DNA from: Xylanibacter muris
Lineage (GTDB): Bacteria > Bacteroidota > Bacteroidia > Bacteroidales > Bacteroidaceae
Assembly: GCF_013166605.1 (NCBI RefSeq)
Contig: NZ_JABKKF010000005.1
Location: forward strand, 206,596 to 270,595
Direction of reading: 5' to 3'
Length of the DNA: 64,000 nucleotides
A model generated the notes under the pieces. The model worked only from the letters and a program-made list of their open reading frames with translations, did not search any database and was not told the DNA's origin. Positions 9,478 through 18,121 of this stretch are shown in pieces. Each line of letters begins with the position of its first letter. The stretch's first letter is position 1. A program made the translations under genes and the position numbers.

Positions 9478-11211
9478 TTACAGTCCCTGTGCTTTTTCTA
9501 TCCATGCGGCAAAGTCGTCCACTTTCGGATTGTCATAGCCCAGTTTGTACTTCTTGTTGACTCCGCATATATCCATCTGCAGTTTTTGCGGGTTTACGTT
9601 CTTTATATCTGAAACGAGATAGTAGCCGCATTTATTAAATACTGCCACCCATTGTTCCTTCACTCCTATGGCTTCCCATTCTGCCGCGCTACTTCTCGGA
9701 GCTTTCTTCTCTGGCCGCATCTGTGGGAAGAACAGTACTTCCTGTATGTATGTTTTTCCTGTCATCAGCATCACCAGACGGTCTATGCCTATTCCGATGC
9801 CGCTTGTCGGAGGCATACCGTATTGCAGTGCCCTGAGGAAATCCTGGTCGATAATCATTGCCTCGTCATCTCCCTTGTCGGCCAGGCGCATCTGTTCTTT
9901 GAACCGTTCCTCCTGGTCGATGGGGTCGTTAAGCTCCGAGTATGCGTTTGCGAGTTCCTTGCCGTTCACCATAAGTTCAAAACGCTCGGTTAGTCCGGGC
10001 TTGGAGCGGTGCATTTTTGTAAGCGGGCTCATCTCCACCGGATAGTCGGTGATGAACGTAGGCTGTATGAATGTGCCTTCACAGAATTCTCCGAATATCT
10101 CATCAATGAGTTTGCCTTTGCCCATGGTATCGTCAATTTCCATGTTCAGTTTCACGCAAACTTCACGTATTTGCTCCTCGTTCATTCCGTTGAGGTCGTA
10201 GCCTGTCTTTTCTTTTATGGCGTCAAGTATGGGAAGTCTTCTGTAAGGTGCTTTGAAGCTTATGATGTTGCCGTCTATTTCGCGTTCCGGTTTACCGTTT
10301 ACGGCTATGCAGACTGTTTCGAGAAGTTTCTCTGTGAATGACATCATCCAGTTGTAGTCCTTATACTGCACGTAAAGCTCCATACATGTAAATTCGGGGT
10401 TGTGGTTTCTGTCCATTCCTTCGTTTCTGAAGTTCTTGCCTATTTCATAAACGCCTTCGAAACCGCCTACGATAAGTCTTTTCAGATAAAGCTCTGTGGC
10501 AATGCGCATATACATGTCAACGCTCAGGGCGTTGAAATGTGTGATGAAAGGTCTTGCGCTTGCGCCTCCGGCAATGGCCTGAAGCGTAGGTGTTTCCACT
10601 TCCGTGTATCCGGCTTCATCGAGCACCTTGCGTATAGTGCGTATCACCGTGGCTCTGCTCAGGAATGTGTCTTTCACTCCTTCGTTCACCACCAGGTCTA
10701 CATATCTCTGACGGTATCTCAGTTCGGGATCTTCGAATTTGTCGTAAGCCACACCGTCTTTGTATTTTACTATAGGCAGAGGCTTAAGGCTCTTTGAGAG
10801 AAGCGTTATCTCCTGTGCATGAACGGAAATCTCTCCGGTTTGTGTGCGGAAGACAAAGCCTTTCACCCCGAAGAAGTCGCCAATGTCCATCAGACGCTTG
10901 AACACTTTGTTATACATGTCCTTGTCATCACCGGGGCAGATGTCGTCCCTTGTTATATATACCTGGATGCGACCTTTGGAATCTTGTAATTCGGCAAAGC
11001 TTGCCTTTCCCATTACTCTTCTGCTCATAAGCCTTCCGGCTATGCAAACTTCGCGTTTGGCGTCTTCGTCATTGAAGCCGGCCTTTATATCGGAGGAAAA
11101 AGCGTTTGTTGGATACTCTGCTGCGGGATATGGCTCAATACCCATATCTCTTAATTCCTGCAGACTTTGGCGTCTGCCTATTTCCTGTTCACTTAATTCT
11201 AAAACGTTCAT
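9478..11211 (-). CDS. lysS: Lysyl-tRNA synthetase, class II, with C-terminal extension
   Basis: A 577-residue synthetase charging tRNA-Lys. The N-terminal OB-fold anticodon domain (VCIAGRLMSRRVMGKASFAELQD is its core) is followed by the class II catalytic domain: motif 1 around VRTIRKVLDEAGYTEVETP, motif 2 FRNEGMDRNHNPEF, and motif 3 GIGIGIDRLVM. About 75 residues beyond motif 3 (from PRSSAAEWEAIG to the end) form the extra C-terminal domain that is usual for Bacteroidota LysS. It is the first gene of the lysS-gpsA-pgi-HAD run. Confidence 0.97.
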   Translation of the reverse strand: MNVLELSEQEIGRRQSLQELRDMGIEPYPAAEYPTNAFSSDIKAGFNDEDAKREVCIAGRLMSRRVMGKASFAELQDSKGRIQVYITRDDICPGDDKDMYNKVFKRLMDIGDFFGVKGFVFRTQTGEISVHAQEITLLSKSLKPLPIVKYKDGVAYDKFEDPELRYRQRYVDLVVNEGVKDTFLSRATVIRTIRKVLDEAGYTEVETPTLQAIAGGASARPFITHFNALSVDMYMRIATELYLKRLIVGGFEGVYEIGKNFRNEGMDRNHNPEFTCMELYVQYKDYNWMMSFTEKLLETVCIAVNGKPEREIDGNIISFKAPYRRLPILDAIKEKTGYDLNGMNEEQIREVCVKLNMEIDDTMGKGKLIDEIFGEFCEGTFIQPTFITDYPVEMSPLTKMHRSKPGLTERFELMVNGKELANAYSELNDPIDQEERFKEQMRLADKGDDEAMIIDQDFLRALQYGMPPTSGIGIGIDRLVMLMTGKTYIQEVLFFPQMRPEKKAPRSSAAEWEAIGVKEQWVAVFNKCGYYLVSDIKNVNPQKLQMDICGVNKKYKLGYDNPKVDDFAAWIEKAQGL

Positions 11212-11246
11212 AATAATTTGAATATTCCTACTATTATTAATGGGTG

Positions 11247-11254
11247 CAAATTTA
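11247..11254 (-). promoter_or_regulatory. Putative -7 box for lysS operon
   Basis: On the minus strand TAAATTTG matches the Bacteroidota -7 consensus TAnnTTTG and lies 35 bases before the lysS start codon. No clear TTTG -33 box is seen at the expected distance, so the call is moderate. Confidence 0.4.
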
Positions 11255-11313
11255 CAAAAATATTTTGATAAACAGTCATTTTACATTTTATTTATGGCAT
11301 GCCATACTGATAA

Positions 11314-11457
11314 ATGGTCTTGAAAAGAAACGTCGGATGCCACCGGACAGGCGCAGACGGCAAATACAGGTTGTCATACGCATTCGTGACGGTCGTGTCC
11401 GAGGATACTGTCATTGCAAACTGCCATGTGTACTGTGTCGGCCTCTTTGGGCGGTGA
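11314..11457 (+). CDS. Possible 48-codon small ORF, unrecognised
   Basis: The 525-base gap between lysS and the menaquinone operon contains one stretch (about 11310-11460) that is more GC-rich and more codon-like than its surroundings. An ATG at 11314 opens a 47-residue frame (MVLKRNVGCH ... VGLFGR) ending at TGA 11455-11457. No promoter box or ribosome-binding site stands out and no family is recognised. It could be a small protein, a gene remnant or chance. Confidence 0.2.
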   Translation: MVLKRNVGCHRTGADGKYRLSYAFVTVVSEDTVIANCHVYCVGLFGR

Positions 11458-11517
11458 GGATTATATCATTCATGGTGTAGATATTTGGAATTTCCATTAT
11501 TTAAAAAGCATTAAATG

Positions 11518-11549
11518 TTTGTGTTTCTTGTTTATTTTTTATACATTTG
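11518..11549 (+). promoter_or_regulatory. Promoter of the menaquinone operon
   Basis: TTTG at 11518-11521 and TACATTTG at 11542-11549 are 20 bases apart, matching the Bacteroidota -33/-7 pair. Transcription would start near 11556, leaving a leader of roughly 180 bases before menI. Confidence 0.6.
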
Positions 11550-11555
11550 CATGAG

Positions 11556-11736
11556 ATAAAAACAGAGCCGGTGCCTTATGGCGGGAAACCATAGAACAGC
11601 AGACTTGCAGATTTAAAAGAAACCGTCGGTGCGTATTTTTGTCTTTTGTCTGACGGGCATTGTTTTTATTCATGTTATTTTTAGCAAAAGACTTTTATAG
11701 TAATCTTTTATTTGTAGAAGCAGGAATATTATATCT
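11556..11736 (+). promoter_or_regulatory. Long, possibly structured leader of the menaquinone operon
   Basis: About 180 untranslated bases separate the promoter from the first gene. They contain a small hairpin TATGG-cgggaaa-CCATA (about 11578-11594) inside a G-rich segment and a second GTCGGTGC-rich segment near 11623. I do not recognise a known riboswitch (no TPP, cobalamin, SAM or FMN core). It could be an ordinary leader or a regulatory RNA. Confidence 0.3.
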
Positions 11737-12147
11737 ATGAATATAGAGAATGTGAGGAAGATTCTGTCGGAAACCGACGGTCTTGCGTTTACTTTGGGGA
11801 TGGATTTTGAATCTACGCCTGATCCTGACACTTGTAAGGCAACACTTCGTGTAGACGGTCGCACAAGCCAGCCTTTTGGCTATCTCAGTGGCGGGGCTTC
11901 TTTGGCATTGGCCGAGACTTTGGCAGGAGTTGGGTCTTCGGCATTGTGTCCTGGTTTGATGTGTATGGGAGTAAATGTAAACGGCAATCATATCAAGGCT
12001 GCCCGCCGCGGAACAAAGGTTACGGCCACGGCCCGTATAGTACACAAAGGGCATAGGCTTCATGTATGGCATGTAGATATTGTCGGTGAAGACGGTGAGC
12101 TTGTCTCCACCGTGAGTGTGACTAATTATATAATAGGCGTTCAATGA
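11737..12147 (+). CDS. menI: Hotdog-fold thioesterase, probable DHNA-CoA hydrolase
   Basis: A 136-residue PaaI-type hotdog thioesterase. The characteristic helix GYLSGGASLALAETLAG (residues about 48-65) carries the catalytic glutamate, and NGNHIKAARRGTKVTATARIVHKG forms the central strands. Enzymes of this size next to menaquinone genes hydrolyse 1,4-dihydroxy-2-naphthoyl-CoA. The assignment to MenI comes from the fold plus the position as first gene of a menF-menD-menB-menC-menE run; the stop overlaps the menF start by four bases. Confidence 0.8.
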   Translation: MNIENVRKILSETDGLAFTLGMDFESTPDPDTCKATLRVDGRTSQPFGYLSGGASLALAETLAGVGSSALCPGLMCMGVNVNGNHIKAARRGTKVTATARIVHKGHRLHVWHVDIVGEDGELVSTVSVTNYIIGVQ

Positions 12148-13283
12148 TAAAGAAAAAGAAAGCCTATGCGCTTTACCGGCTTCCATATTCGGACACGTAT
12201 ACCGAAATTATTCAGGAAGAGGGTAGTCCTGAAACATTTTTCTCATCTTGTGAGCTGAACGGACGAAACGGATTTGCTTTGGCGCCTTTTGCAGTGTCGG
12301 AAGACTTGCCGATATTGTTTATTCTTGCAGACAGGACCGTTTCCGGAAATGTGGATGACTTGCCGTTCTTGCCGGATGAGGATATTCCCGATGTAAAATG
12401 TTTTTGCGCGAGTTATGACAGCTATGCTTCTGATTTTGAGGTGTTTCATTCAAAACTTAAATCGGGTGCCTACAGCAAGCTTGTCCTGTCTCGTTGCGCT
12501 GTTTACGAGTCGTTGGAGACAATATCTCCGAGGACACTTTTTGCCCGTGCGTGCCGCTTTTTTCCACGTATGTTTGTTGCCCTGGTCCATACGGAGCATA
12601 GCGGGACATGGCTTGCGGCTACACCGGAGGTCCTTCTCGACAGCTGTGGCAAATTGTGGCATACGATAGCACTTGCAGGTACAATGCCGCTGGAAGAATG
12701 CCAGGAAGGGTTTGATAATCCTCCCGTACCTTATTGTTACGGAGTGAGTACAGGCGGTATTGGAGAGAAAATGTCTGGTGACAGTGGGGCAGACGGAATC
12801 TTATGGAGCGTGAAAAACATTGACGAGCAGCGGTATGTGTCATCCTATATAAAAGAATGCGTGTTACGGTTTACGGACGACTGCCGGGAAGAGGGGCCGT
12901 ATACGGCACGTGCCGGGAACGTGGTACACCTTCGTAGCGATTTCACCTTCACTCTTCCTTCCTGTGACGATATGGGACGGCTTGTGGATGCCTTGCATCC
13001 GACACCGGCAGTGTGCGGTGTTCCAAAACATGAGGCTTTCGGTTTTATAAGTTCTTCGGAGACATCTCCGCGCGGGTATTACAGCGGATTCATGGGGCCG
13101 GTAGGCGCTTTAGGGAACACACATCTGTATGTGTCGCTCCGTTGTATGCGTATCGACGGCCGCCGTTATATGCTTTATGCCGGTGGTGGTTTGCTTCCCG
13201 AGAGTAATGTGGAGTCGGAATGGAATGAAACGGAAGCAAAAATGGAGGCAATGAGAAAATGTTTGGCAATAAAGAGAATATAA
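12144..13283 (+). CDS. menF: Isochorismate synthase
   Basis: A 379-residue chorismate-binding enzyme making isochorismate, the first step of menaquinone synthesis. The C-terminal two thirds show the family signatures: KLKSGAYSKLVLSRC, WLAATPEVLLDSCG, ALAGTMPLEE, LHPTPAVCGVPKHEAF, and the end block YAGGGLLPESNVESEWNETE with the metal-binding glutamates. The N-terminal 100 residues are weakly conserved, as usual. Its start overlaps menI and its last 25 bases overlap menD, which suggests translational coupling. PabB or TrpE activity is unlikely given the neighbours. Confidence 0.92.
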   Translation: MIKKKKAYALYRLPYSDTYTEIIQEEGSPETFFSSCELNGRNGFALAPFAVSEDLPILFILADRTVSGNVDDLPFLPDEDIPDVKCFCASYDSYASDFEVFHSKLKSGAYSKLVLSRCAVYESLETISPRTLFARACRFFPRMFVALVHTEHSGTWLAATPEVLLDSCGKLWHTIALAGTMPLEECQEGFDNPPVPYCYGVSTGGIGEKMSGDSGADGILWSVKNIDEQRYVSSYIKECVLRFTDDCREEGPYTARAGNVVHLRSDFTFTLPSCDDMGRLVDALHPTPAVCGVPKHEAFGFISSSETSPRGYYSGFMGPVGALGNTHLYVSLRCMRIDGRRYMLYAGGGLLPESNVESEWNETEAKMEAMRKCLAIKRI

Positions 13284-14974
13284 ATATACTTACCGCGCTT
13301 TTAATAGCGCATGGCGTGAAGGATGTCGTGGTATGTCCGGGCAGTCGCAACGCTCCTATTGTTCATAATATGAATGAATGCGGAGAGGTGAAGTGTCATC
13401 CCGTTACGGATGAGCGTTCGGCCGGATTCTATGCAATGGGCCTTTCCCAAGCCACGGGACATCCTGTGGTTGTATGTGTTACATCCGGTACGGCATTGCT
13501 GAATCTCGCTCCTGCCGTGGCAGAGGCATATTTCCAGCATGTGCCTGTGGTTGTCGTGTCGGCCGACAGGCCTTCGGCATGGATAGGACAGCTTGACGGT
13601 CAGACGCTGCAGCAACCGGGCGCTTTCGGATGTTTTGTACGCAAGACGGTAAATCTGCCTGAGCCGCAAGACGATACGGAGCGATGGTATTGCAACAGAC
13701 TTGTAAACGAGGCCATGATTGCGGCTGGGTATGGCGGGGGAGGTCCGGTGCATATAAATGTTCCGATTAGCGAACCGTTGTTCGTATTCGACAGGCCGGA
13801 ATTGCCGAATGAACGGGTGATAAGTTTTCATAAGCCGGACTATTACCCCGGTTATGGCGTATTGGCTCAGCTCAACGCTGCCGTGAGCAACAGTACCAGA
13901 CCTATGGTGGTGATTGGAAAGACGGTATTGGCTGATGCAGGAGTGCGCAAAGTTTTCAGTGATGTCGCAGAGCGGATAACGGTGATAGGTGAGCCGTTGA
14001 ACGGACTGTGTTCTCCTGTGCTTTTTGATGAGACAATACGCCGGGTGGGCAATAATCCGGAGTATATGCCGGATCTTGTCATTTATATTGGTGACACGAT
14101 AGTTAGCAAGTGTGCCCGCAAGTTTCTGCGGGAGGCAAAAGCCGACACATGGATGCTCACTGTCGACGGCAGTTGTATGCCGGATCCATTGATGAGTCTC
14201 ACACACATGGTGGAGTGTCATAATCTGGGTGTTATGGCTGATATTCTGAGCATTGCATCAAAAGCCATGGACTGTACGGCAGATGAGGATAACGATAACT
14301 TGGTAGACATTGTCACTGACAGGTCGCGTTTCAGAGAATTATGGTCAGATGCCCTTGCCCATGCTGCCGAATGTGCAGCCGGGTATGTGCCGCGGTATTC
14401 ACAGATGGCTGCGGTGAAGTATCTGGAAGAGCAGCTCGAGGATATCGACCGTGATGTATATGTACACTATGCCAACAGCTCGGCTGTGCGCCTGGCCAAT
14501 ATATATGCTTCTCATTATGTTTACTGCAACCGTGGAGTAAACGGAATAGAGGGAAGCCTGTCTACTGCGGCGGGCTTTTCTGTGGCAGTGGCCGGATTTG
14601 TGGTGTGCGTCATTGGCGACCTGAGTTTCTTCTATGATCAGAATGCGTTGTGGAATAGTAATATAGGAGGAAATCTGCGTATAATACTTCTAAACAATCA
14701 TGGAGGTGGAATATTCCACAGACTTGTCGGTCTTGACAGTTCTCCCGTAGCAGGAAATTTCATTGCCGCATCCCACGGGACCGATGCCCGCGGAATATGT
14801 ACGCAGAACGATATCGGCTATATGAAGGCAGATGACATGGATGAGATGAGAATCGGTATAGTCACATTGCTGACAAGAGAGACCGGACGTCCTATGCTGC
14901 TTGAGGTGTTTACGGATTCTGATGATGACAAGAAGGCATTGGACGGATATTATTCCTGCTTTATGGAAGAATGA
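13259..14974 (+). CDS. menD: SEPHCHC synthase (MenD), thiamine-diphosphate enzyme
   Basis: A 571-residue enzyme joining isochorismate and 2-oxoglutarate. The thiamine-diphosphate enzyme layout is clear: [11 protein letters not shown] and [15 protein letters not shown] with the cofactor-activating glutamate near residue 57, [19 protein letters not shown] in the substrate loop, [18 protein letters not shown] near 420, and the metal/ThDP motif [14 protein letters not shown] ... NNHGGGIFH. The ATG at 13259 is chosen because the conserved N terminus ([15 protein letters not shown]) begins ten residues later. It overlaps menF by 25 bases. Confidence 0.96.
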   Translation: MFGNKENINILTALLIAHGVKDVVVCPGSRNAPIVHNMNECGEVKCHPVTDERSAGFYAMGLSQATGHPVVVCVTSGTALLNLAPAVAEAYFQHVPVVVVSADRPSAWIGQLDGQTLQQPGAFGCFVRKTVNLPEPQDDTERWYCNRLVNEAMIAAGYGGGGPVHINVPISEPLFVFDRPELPNERVISFHKPDYYPGYGVLAQLNAAVSNSTRPMVVIGKTVLADAGVRKVFSDVAERITVIGEPLNGLCSPVLFDETIRRVGNNPEYMPDLVIYIGDTIVSKCARKFLREAKADTWMLTVDGSCMPDPLMSLTHMVECHNLGVMADILSIASKAMDCTADEDNDNLVDIVTDRSRFRELWSDALAHAAECAAGYVPRYSQMAAVKYLEEQLEDIDRDVYVHYANSSAVRLANIYASHYVYCNRGVNGIEGSLSTAAGFSVAVAGFVVCVIGDLSFFYDQNALWNSNIGGNLRIILLNNHGGGIFHRLVGLDSSPVAGNFIAASHGTDARGICTQNDIGYMKADDMDEMRIGIVTLLTRETGRPMLLEVFTDSDDDKKALDGYYSCFMEE

Positions 14975-14999
14975 TATAAATTATAAAGATATAATGATT

Positions 15000-15827
15000 A
15001 TGGAAACAAGAGAATGGAAAAAAATAGAAGGATTTGACTTTAATGAAATTCTTTTCGAAGAATACAACGGAATAGCAAAGATAACGATAAACCGTCCGCG
15101 CTACCGCAATGCTTTCACTCCGCGCACCACATGGGAAATGTCCCAGGCTTTTGCATGGTGTCGTGAGGCAAGTCGGATAGGCGTGGTGATACTTACCGGT
15201 GCAGGTGACAAGGCCTTCTGTTCCGGTGGCGATATGAATGTGAAGGGACGTGGAGGATATGTCGGTGAAGACGGAGTGCCACGTCTGAATGTACTTGATG
15301 TGCAGAAACAGATACGTTCATTGCCAAAGCCTGTGATAGCTATGGTTAACGGCTTTGCTATCGGTGGCGGTCATGTGTTGCATCTTATGTGCGATTTGAC
15401 CATTGCAAGTGAGAATGCCGTTTTCGGACAGACGGGACCCAAGGTAGGGTCTTTCGATGCAGGGTTTGGTGCAAGTTATCTTGCCCGTATCGTGGGACAG
15501 AAAAAAGCCCGTGAAATATGGTTTATGTGCCGTCAGTATAGTGCGGAAGAGGCTGAGCGCATGGGAATGGTGAATAAGGTAGTGACGTTGGACAGGCTTG
15601 AAGACGAGTGTGTGGAGTGGGCGGAAACCATGATGGAACGCAGTCCTCTGGCCCTGCGCATGATAAAGGCCGGACTGAATGCCGAGCTTGACGGACAGGC
15701 TGGTATCCAGGAATTGGCCGGTGATGCCACAATGCTTTATTATTTTCTTGATGAGGCTCAGGAGGGAGGCAGGGCTTTCCTTGAAAAACGCAAGCCGGAT
15801 TTCAAGAAATATCCCAAACTTCCATGA
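15000..15827 (+). CDS. menB: 1,4-dihydroxy-2-naphthoyl-CoA synthase
   Basis: A 275-residue crotonase-fold enzyme closing the naphthoquinone ring. The motifs are typical of Men[49 protein letters not shown] (oxyanion hole) and [20 protein letters not shown] frame reaching back to 14901 exists but overlaps menD; the ATG at 15000 gives the normal N terminus [12 protein letters not shown], with an ATG two codons earlier (14994) as an alternative. It lies 25 bases after menD. Confidence 0.96.
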   Translation: METREWKKIEGFDFNEILFEEYNGIAKITINRPRYRNAFTPRTTWEMSQAFAWCREASRIGVVILTGAGDKAFCSGGDMNVKGRGGYVGEDGVPRLNVLDVQKQIRSLPKPVIAMVNGFAIGGGHVLHLMCDLTIASENAVFGQTGPKVGSFDAGFGASYLARIVGQKKAREIWFMCRQYSAEEAERMGMVNKVVTLDRLEDECVEWAETMMERSPLALRMIKAGLNAELDGQAGIQELAGDATMLYYFLDEAQEGGRAFLEKRKPDFKKYPKLP

Positions 15828-15864
15828 TAACTTTATAAGGCTGTACCGGTAAATACGAATAGAT

Positions 15865-16896
15865 ATGAGATATAAAGTAAATATAGTTCCGCGCACGTTG
15901 CATTTCAGACAACCGGCAGGAACATCGCGCGGGATATATACCACGCGTGATATATGGCTTCTTGAAATTACTTCGGATGATTGTCCGGGCAGGAAAGGCA
16001 TAGGCGAGTGTGCTCCTCTGCCGGATCTTAGTTGTGACGCCGGTCCTGAATACGGCCGCATCCTGCGTGATATGTGCGACAGTTTTGAATGCGATGGAAA
16101 GATTGATTACGCTTCCATGCGTCCTTACCCGTCTATGCTGTTCGGCTTGGAAACAGCATTACTTAGCTTTGAGAATGGAAGCGATATGCTGTTCGATAAT
16201 CCTTTCAGCCGTGGGGAAGAGGGTATAATAATAAACGGGCTTGTATGGATGGGGGCATACGATGAGATGCTTAAGCGTATTGAAGAAAAACTGGATGCCG
16301 GTTTCGGTTGTGTAAAACTTAAGGTAGGTGCGATAGACTTCGACAGCGAGATAGAGCTTGTGAAACTCATACGTGGGCGTTTCAGCCGTCATGAGGTTGA
16401 ACTGCGGCTTGATGCGAACGGAGGGTTTGATTTTAATGAAGCCTTATATAGGTTGGAATTGCTCTCGCAGTATGCGGTGCATTCCATAGAGCAACCTATA
16501 AAGTCGCGTCAGTGGGGCAATATGGCACAGCTGTGCCGTGAGTCACCGTTGCCTATAGCACTTGATGAGGAACTTATTGGAGTGAACGATCCGGAAATGA
16601 AATCGCATTTGTTGAACTTTATCAAGCCTGCATATATTGTAATCAAGCCGTCTTTGCATGGAGGCATGCGTGGCACACGCGAGTGGATTGATGCCGCACG
16701 CCGTCATGACGTGGGCACGTGGATAACGAGTGCGTTGGAAAGCAATGTAGGCCTGAATGCCGTGGCACAGTTGGCTGCCGATGTCTATGGTCCGAATGTG
16801 CGTGTTCCGCAGGGACTTGGCACCGGACTGCTTTTTGAGGATAATATTCCCATGCCGTTGGAGTTGCGCGGTCAGGAACTTTGGACAGTAAGGTAG
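15865..16896 (+). CDS. menC: o-Succinylbenzoate synthase (enolase superfamily)
   Basis: A 343-residue enolase-superfamily dehydratase that makes o-succinylbenzoate. GIGECAPLPDLS lies in the capping domain. The barrel carries the catalytic lysine motif CVKLKVG (about residue 150), the metal ligands in ELRLDANGGFDF, HSIEQPI and IALDEELIG, and the second lysine region YIVIKPSLHGG. It is placed 37 bases behind menB and 20 bases before the chosen start of menE. Confidence 0.95.
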   Translation: MRYKVNIVPRTLHFRQPAGTSRGIYTTRDIWLLEITSDDCPGRKGIGECAPLPDLSCDAGPEYGRILRDMCDSFECDGKIDYASMRPYPSMLFGLETALLSFENGSDMLFDNPFSRGEEGIIINGLVWMGAYDEMLKRIEEKLDAGFGCVKLKVGAIDFDSEIELVKLIRGRFSRHEVELRLDANGGFDFNEALYRLELLSQYAVHSIEQPIKSRQWGNMAQLCRESPLPIALDEELIGVNDPEMKSHLLNFIKPAYIVIKPSLHGGMRGTREWIDAARRHDVGTWITSALESNVGLNAVAQLAADVYGPNVRVPQGLGTGLLFEDNIPMPLELRGQELWTVR

Positions 16897-16916
16897 GGAT
16901 ATTCTATATATCGGAT

Positions 16917-17960
16917 ATGGAAGGCAGGAAGCATGCAGGGATGACATTGGAGGAATTTATTTCAGAATGGAATAATGATTCTGATTTGTTGCTGGTGCAT
17001 ACCAGCGGTTCCACTGGAGAGCCGAAGCCTCTATGGGTCGAGAAGAGACGCATGGAGGCTTCGGCGCGTATAACATGTGGTTTCCTCGGATTGAAGAGTG
17101 GGGATACTGCATTGTTGTGTATGCCGTTGGACTATATTGCAGGAAAGATGGTTGTCGTGAGGGCGTTGGTTGCAGGACTGAGACTTGTATGCGTACCTCC
17201 GTCCGGTAATCCTTTAAGAGGGCTGTCTTGTGCCCCTGTGTTTGCGGCAATGGTTCCTCTTCAAGTATACAACAGTTTGTGTGATCCGGGAGAGAAACGG
17301 ATGCTTATGCAGATAAGGCATCTTATAATAGGAGGGGGAGCTATTGATGCAGCGATGGAAGTCGTGCTTAAAGATTTTCCCAATGCTGTATGGAGTACGT
17401 ATGGAATGACCGAGACATTGTCGCATATAGCCCTGCGGAAGGTTAGCGGTGCGGATGCAAGTTGTTGGTATGTTCCGTTTGCCGGGGTAGATATATGTAC
17501 AAATGATGACGGATGCCTTGTGATAAAGGCTCCTGCCGTTTGCCGGGAAACTCTTATCACCAATGATATTGCAGAGATTGCTTCTGACGGCCGTCGGTTC
17601 CGTATTTTGGGGCGTAGGGACAATGTTGTTGTGTCAGGTGGAGTCAAGATTCAGATAGAGGAAGTGGAGCGTTTGCTTTACGGGAGGATAGGCGTGCCTT
17701 TCATGATTACAAAACGTTCTGACAAAAAGTTTGGAGAGGTTCTTGTGATGCTTGTTGAGACAGGCCAGCAGAATGCTGATAGTTTTTCCGGACGAAAAGA
17801 GGAAGAACGTAGCGTGGACTGTTCGGCAGTGGCTGCTATATGTCAAGAAAATCTGCCGAAATACTGGTGTCCAAAGGAATATATTACAGTGGAAAAACTG
17901 CCGTTGACAGAAACAGGTAAGCCAGCAAGGAGAGAGGCGGAACGGATGGCTCGCTGTTAG
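16917..17960 (+). CDS. menE: o-Succinylbenzoate-CoA ligase
   Basis: A 347-residue acyl-CoA synthetase activating o-succinylbenzoate. The AMP-binding signature is LLVHTSGSTGEPKPLWV, followed by STYGMTETLSHIALR, and the C-terminal motifs FRILGRRDNVVVSGGVKIQIEE with PLTETGKPARRE. The ATG at 16917 is preferred over an upstream TTG (16881) that would overlap menC. The protein is shorter than most MenE, mainly at the N terminus, which is common in Bacteroidota. It ends the operon; menA and menH are not in the window. Confidence 0.93.
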   Translation: MEGRKHAGMTLEEFISEWNNDSDLLLVHTSGSTGEPKPLWVEKRRMEASARITCGFLGLKSGDTALLCMPLDYIAGKMVVVRALVAGLRLVCVPPSGNPLRGLSCAPVFAAMVPLQVYNSLCDPGEKRMLMQIRHLIIGGGAIDAAMEVVLKDFPNAVWSTYGMTETLSHIALRKVSGADASCWYVPFAGVDICTNDDGCLVIKAPAVCRETLITNDIAEIASDGRRFRILGRRDNVVVSGGVKIQIEEVERLLYGRIGVPFMITKRSDKKFGEVLVMLVETGQQNADSFSGRKEEERSVDCSAVAAICQENLPKYWCPKEYITVEKLPLTETGKPARREAERMARC

Positions 17961-18020
17961 TGGCATTTGATGAGCTTTGATAAATGTTATTTTTATAGAG
18001 TAGATTTTGAATTAAATGGA

Positions 18021-18106
18021 GGTGTTGCAAAACAGATAGAAACAACTAAAGTCATTAAACATGTAACATTATGTATCCGTATTTCTGTTTTTAGTTTTGC
18101 AGCACC
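18021..18106. repeat. Imperfect inverted repeat between convergent genes (terminator or MITE remnant)
   Basis: GGTGTTGCAAAAC (18021-18033) pairs with GTTTTGCAGCACC (18094-18106) with one G-T wobble. The pairing continues weakly inward (ACAGATAGAAA against TTTCTGT). The loop is about 60 bases. It lies between menE and the convergent pectate lyase. The long arms with ends of GGnGGTG/CACCCCC resemble insertion-sequence termini, but no target duplication is evident, so a bidirectional terminator is equally possible. Confidence 0.5.
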
Positions 18107-18121
18107 CCCATCTTATGATGT

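Noticed and set aside
13301..14221. Long minus-strand open frame (306 codons) opposite menD
   Set aside because: It lies wholly antisense to a gene with clear ThDP-enzyme motifs and its protein is rich in C, H and R, typical of a reverse-strand shadow.
14901..14999. Upstream extension of menB into menD
   Set aside because: The conserved MenB N terminus begins at 15000 and the extension merely reads menD in another frame.
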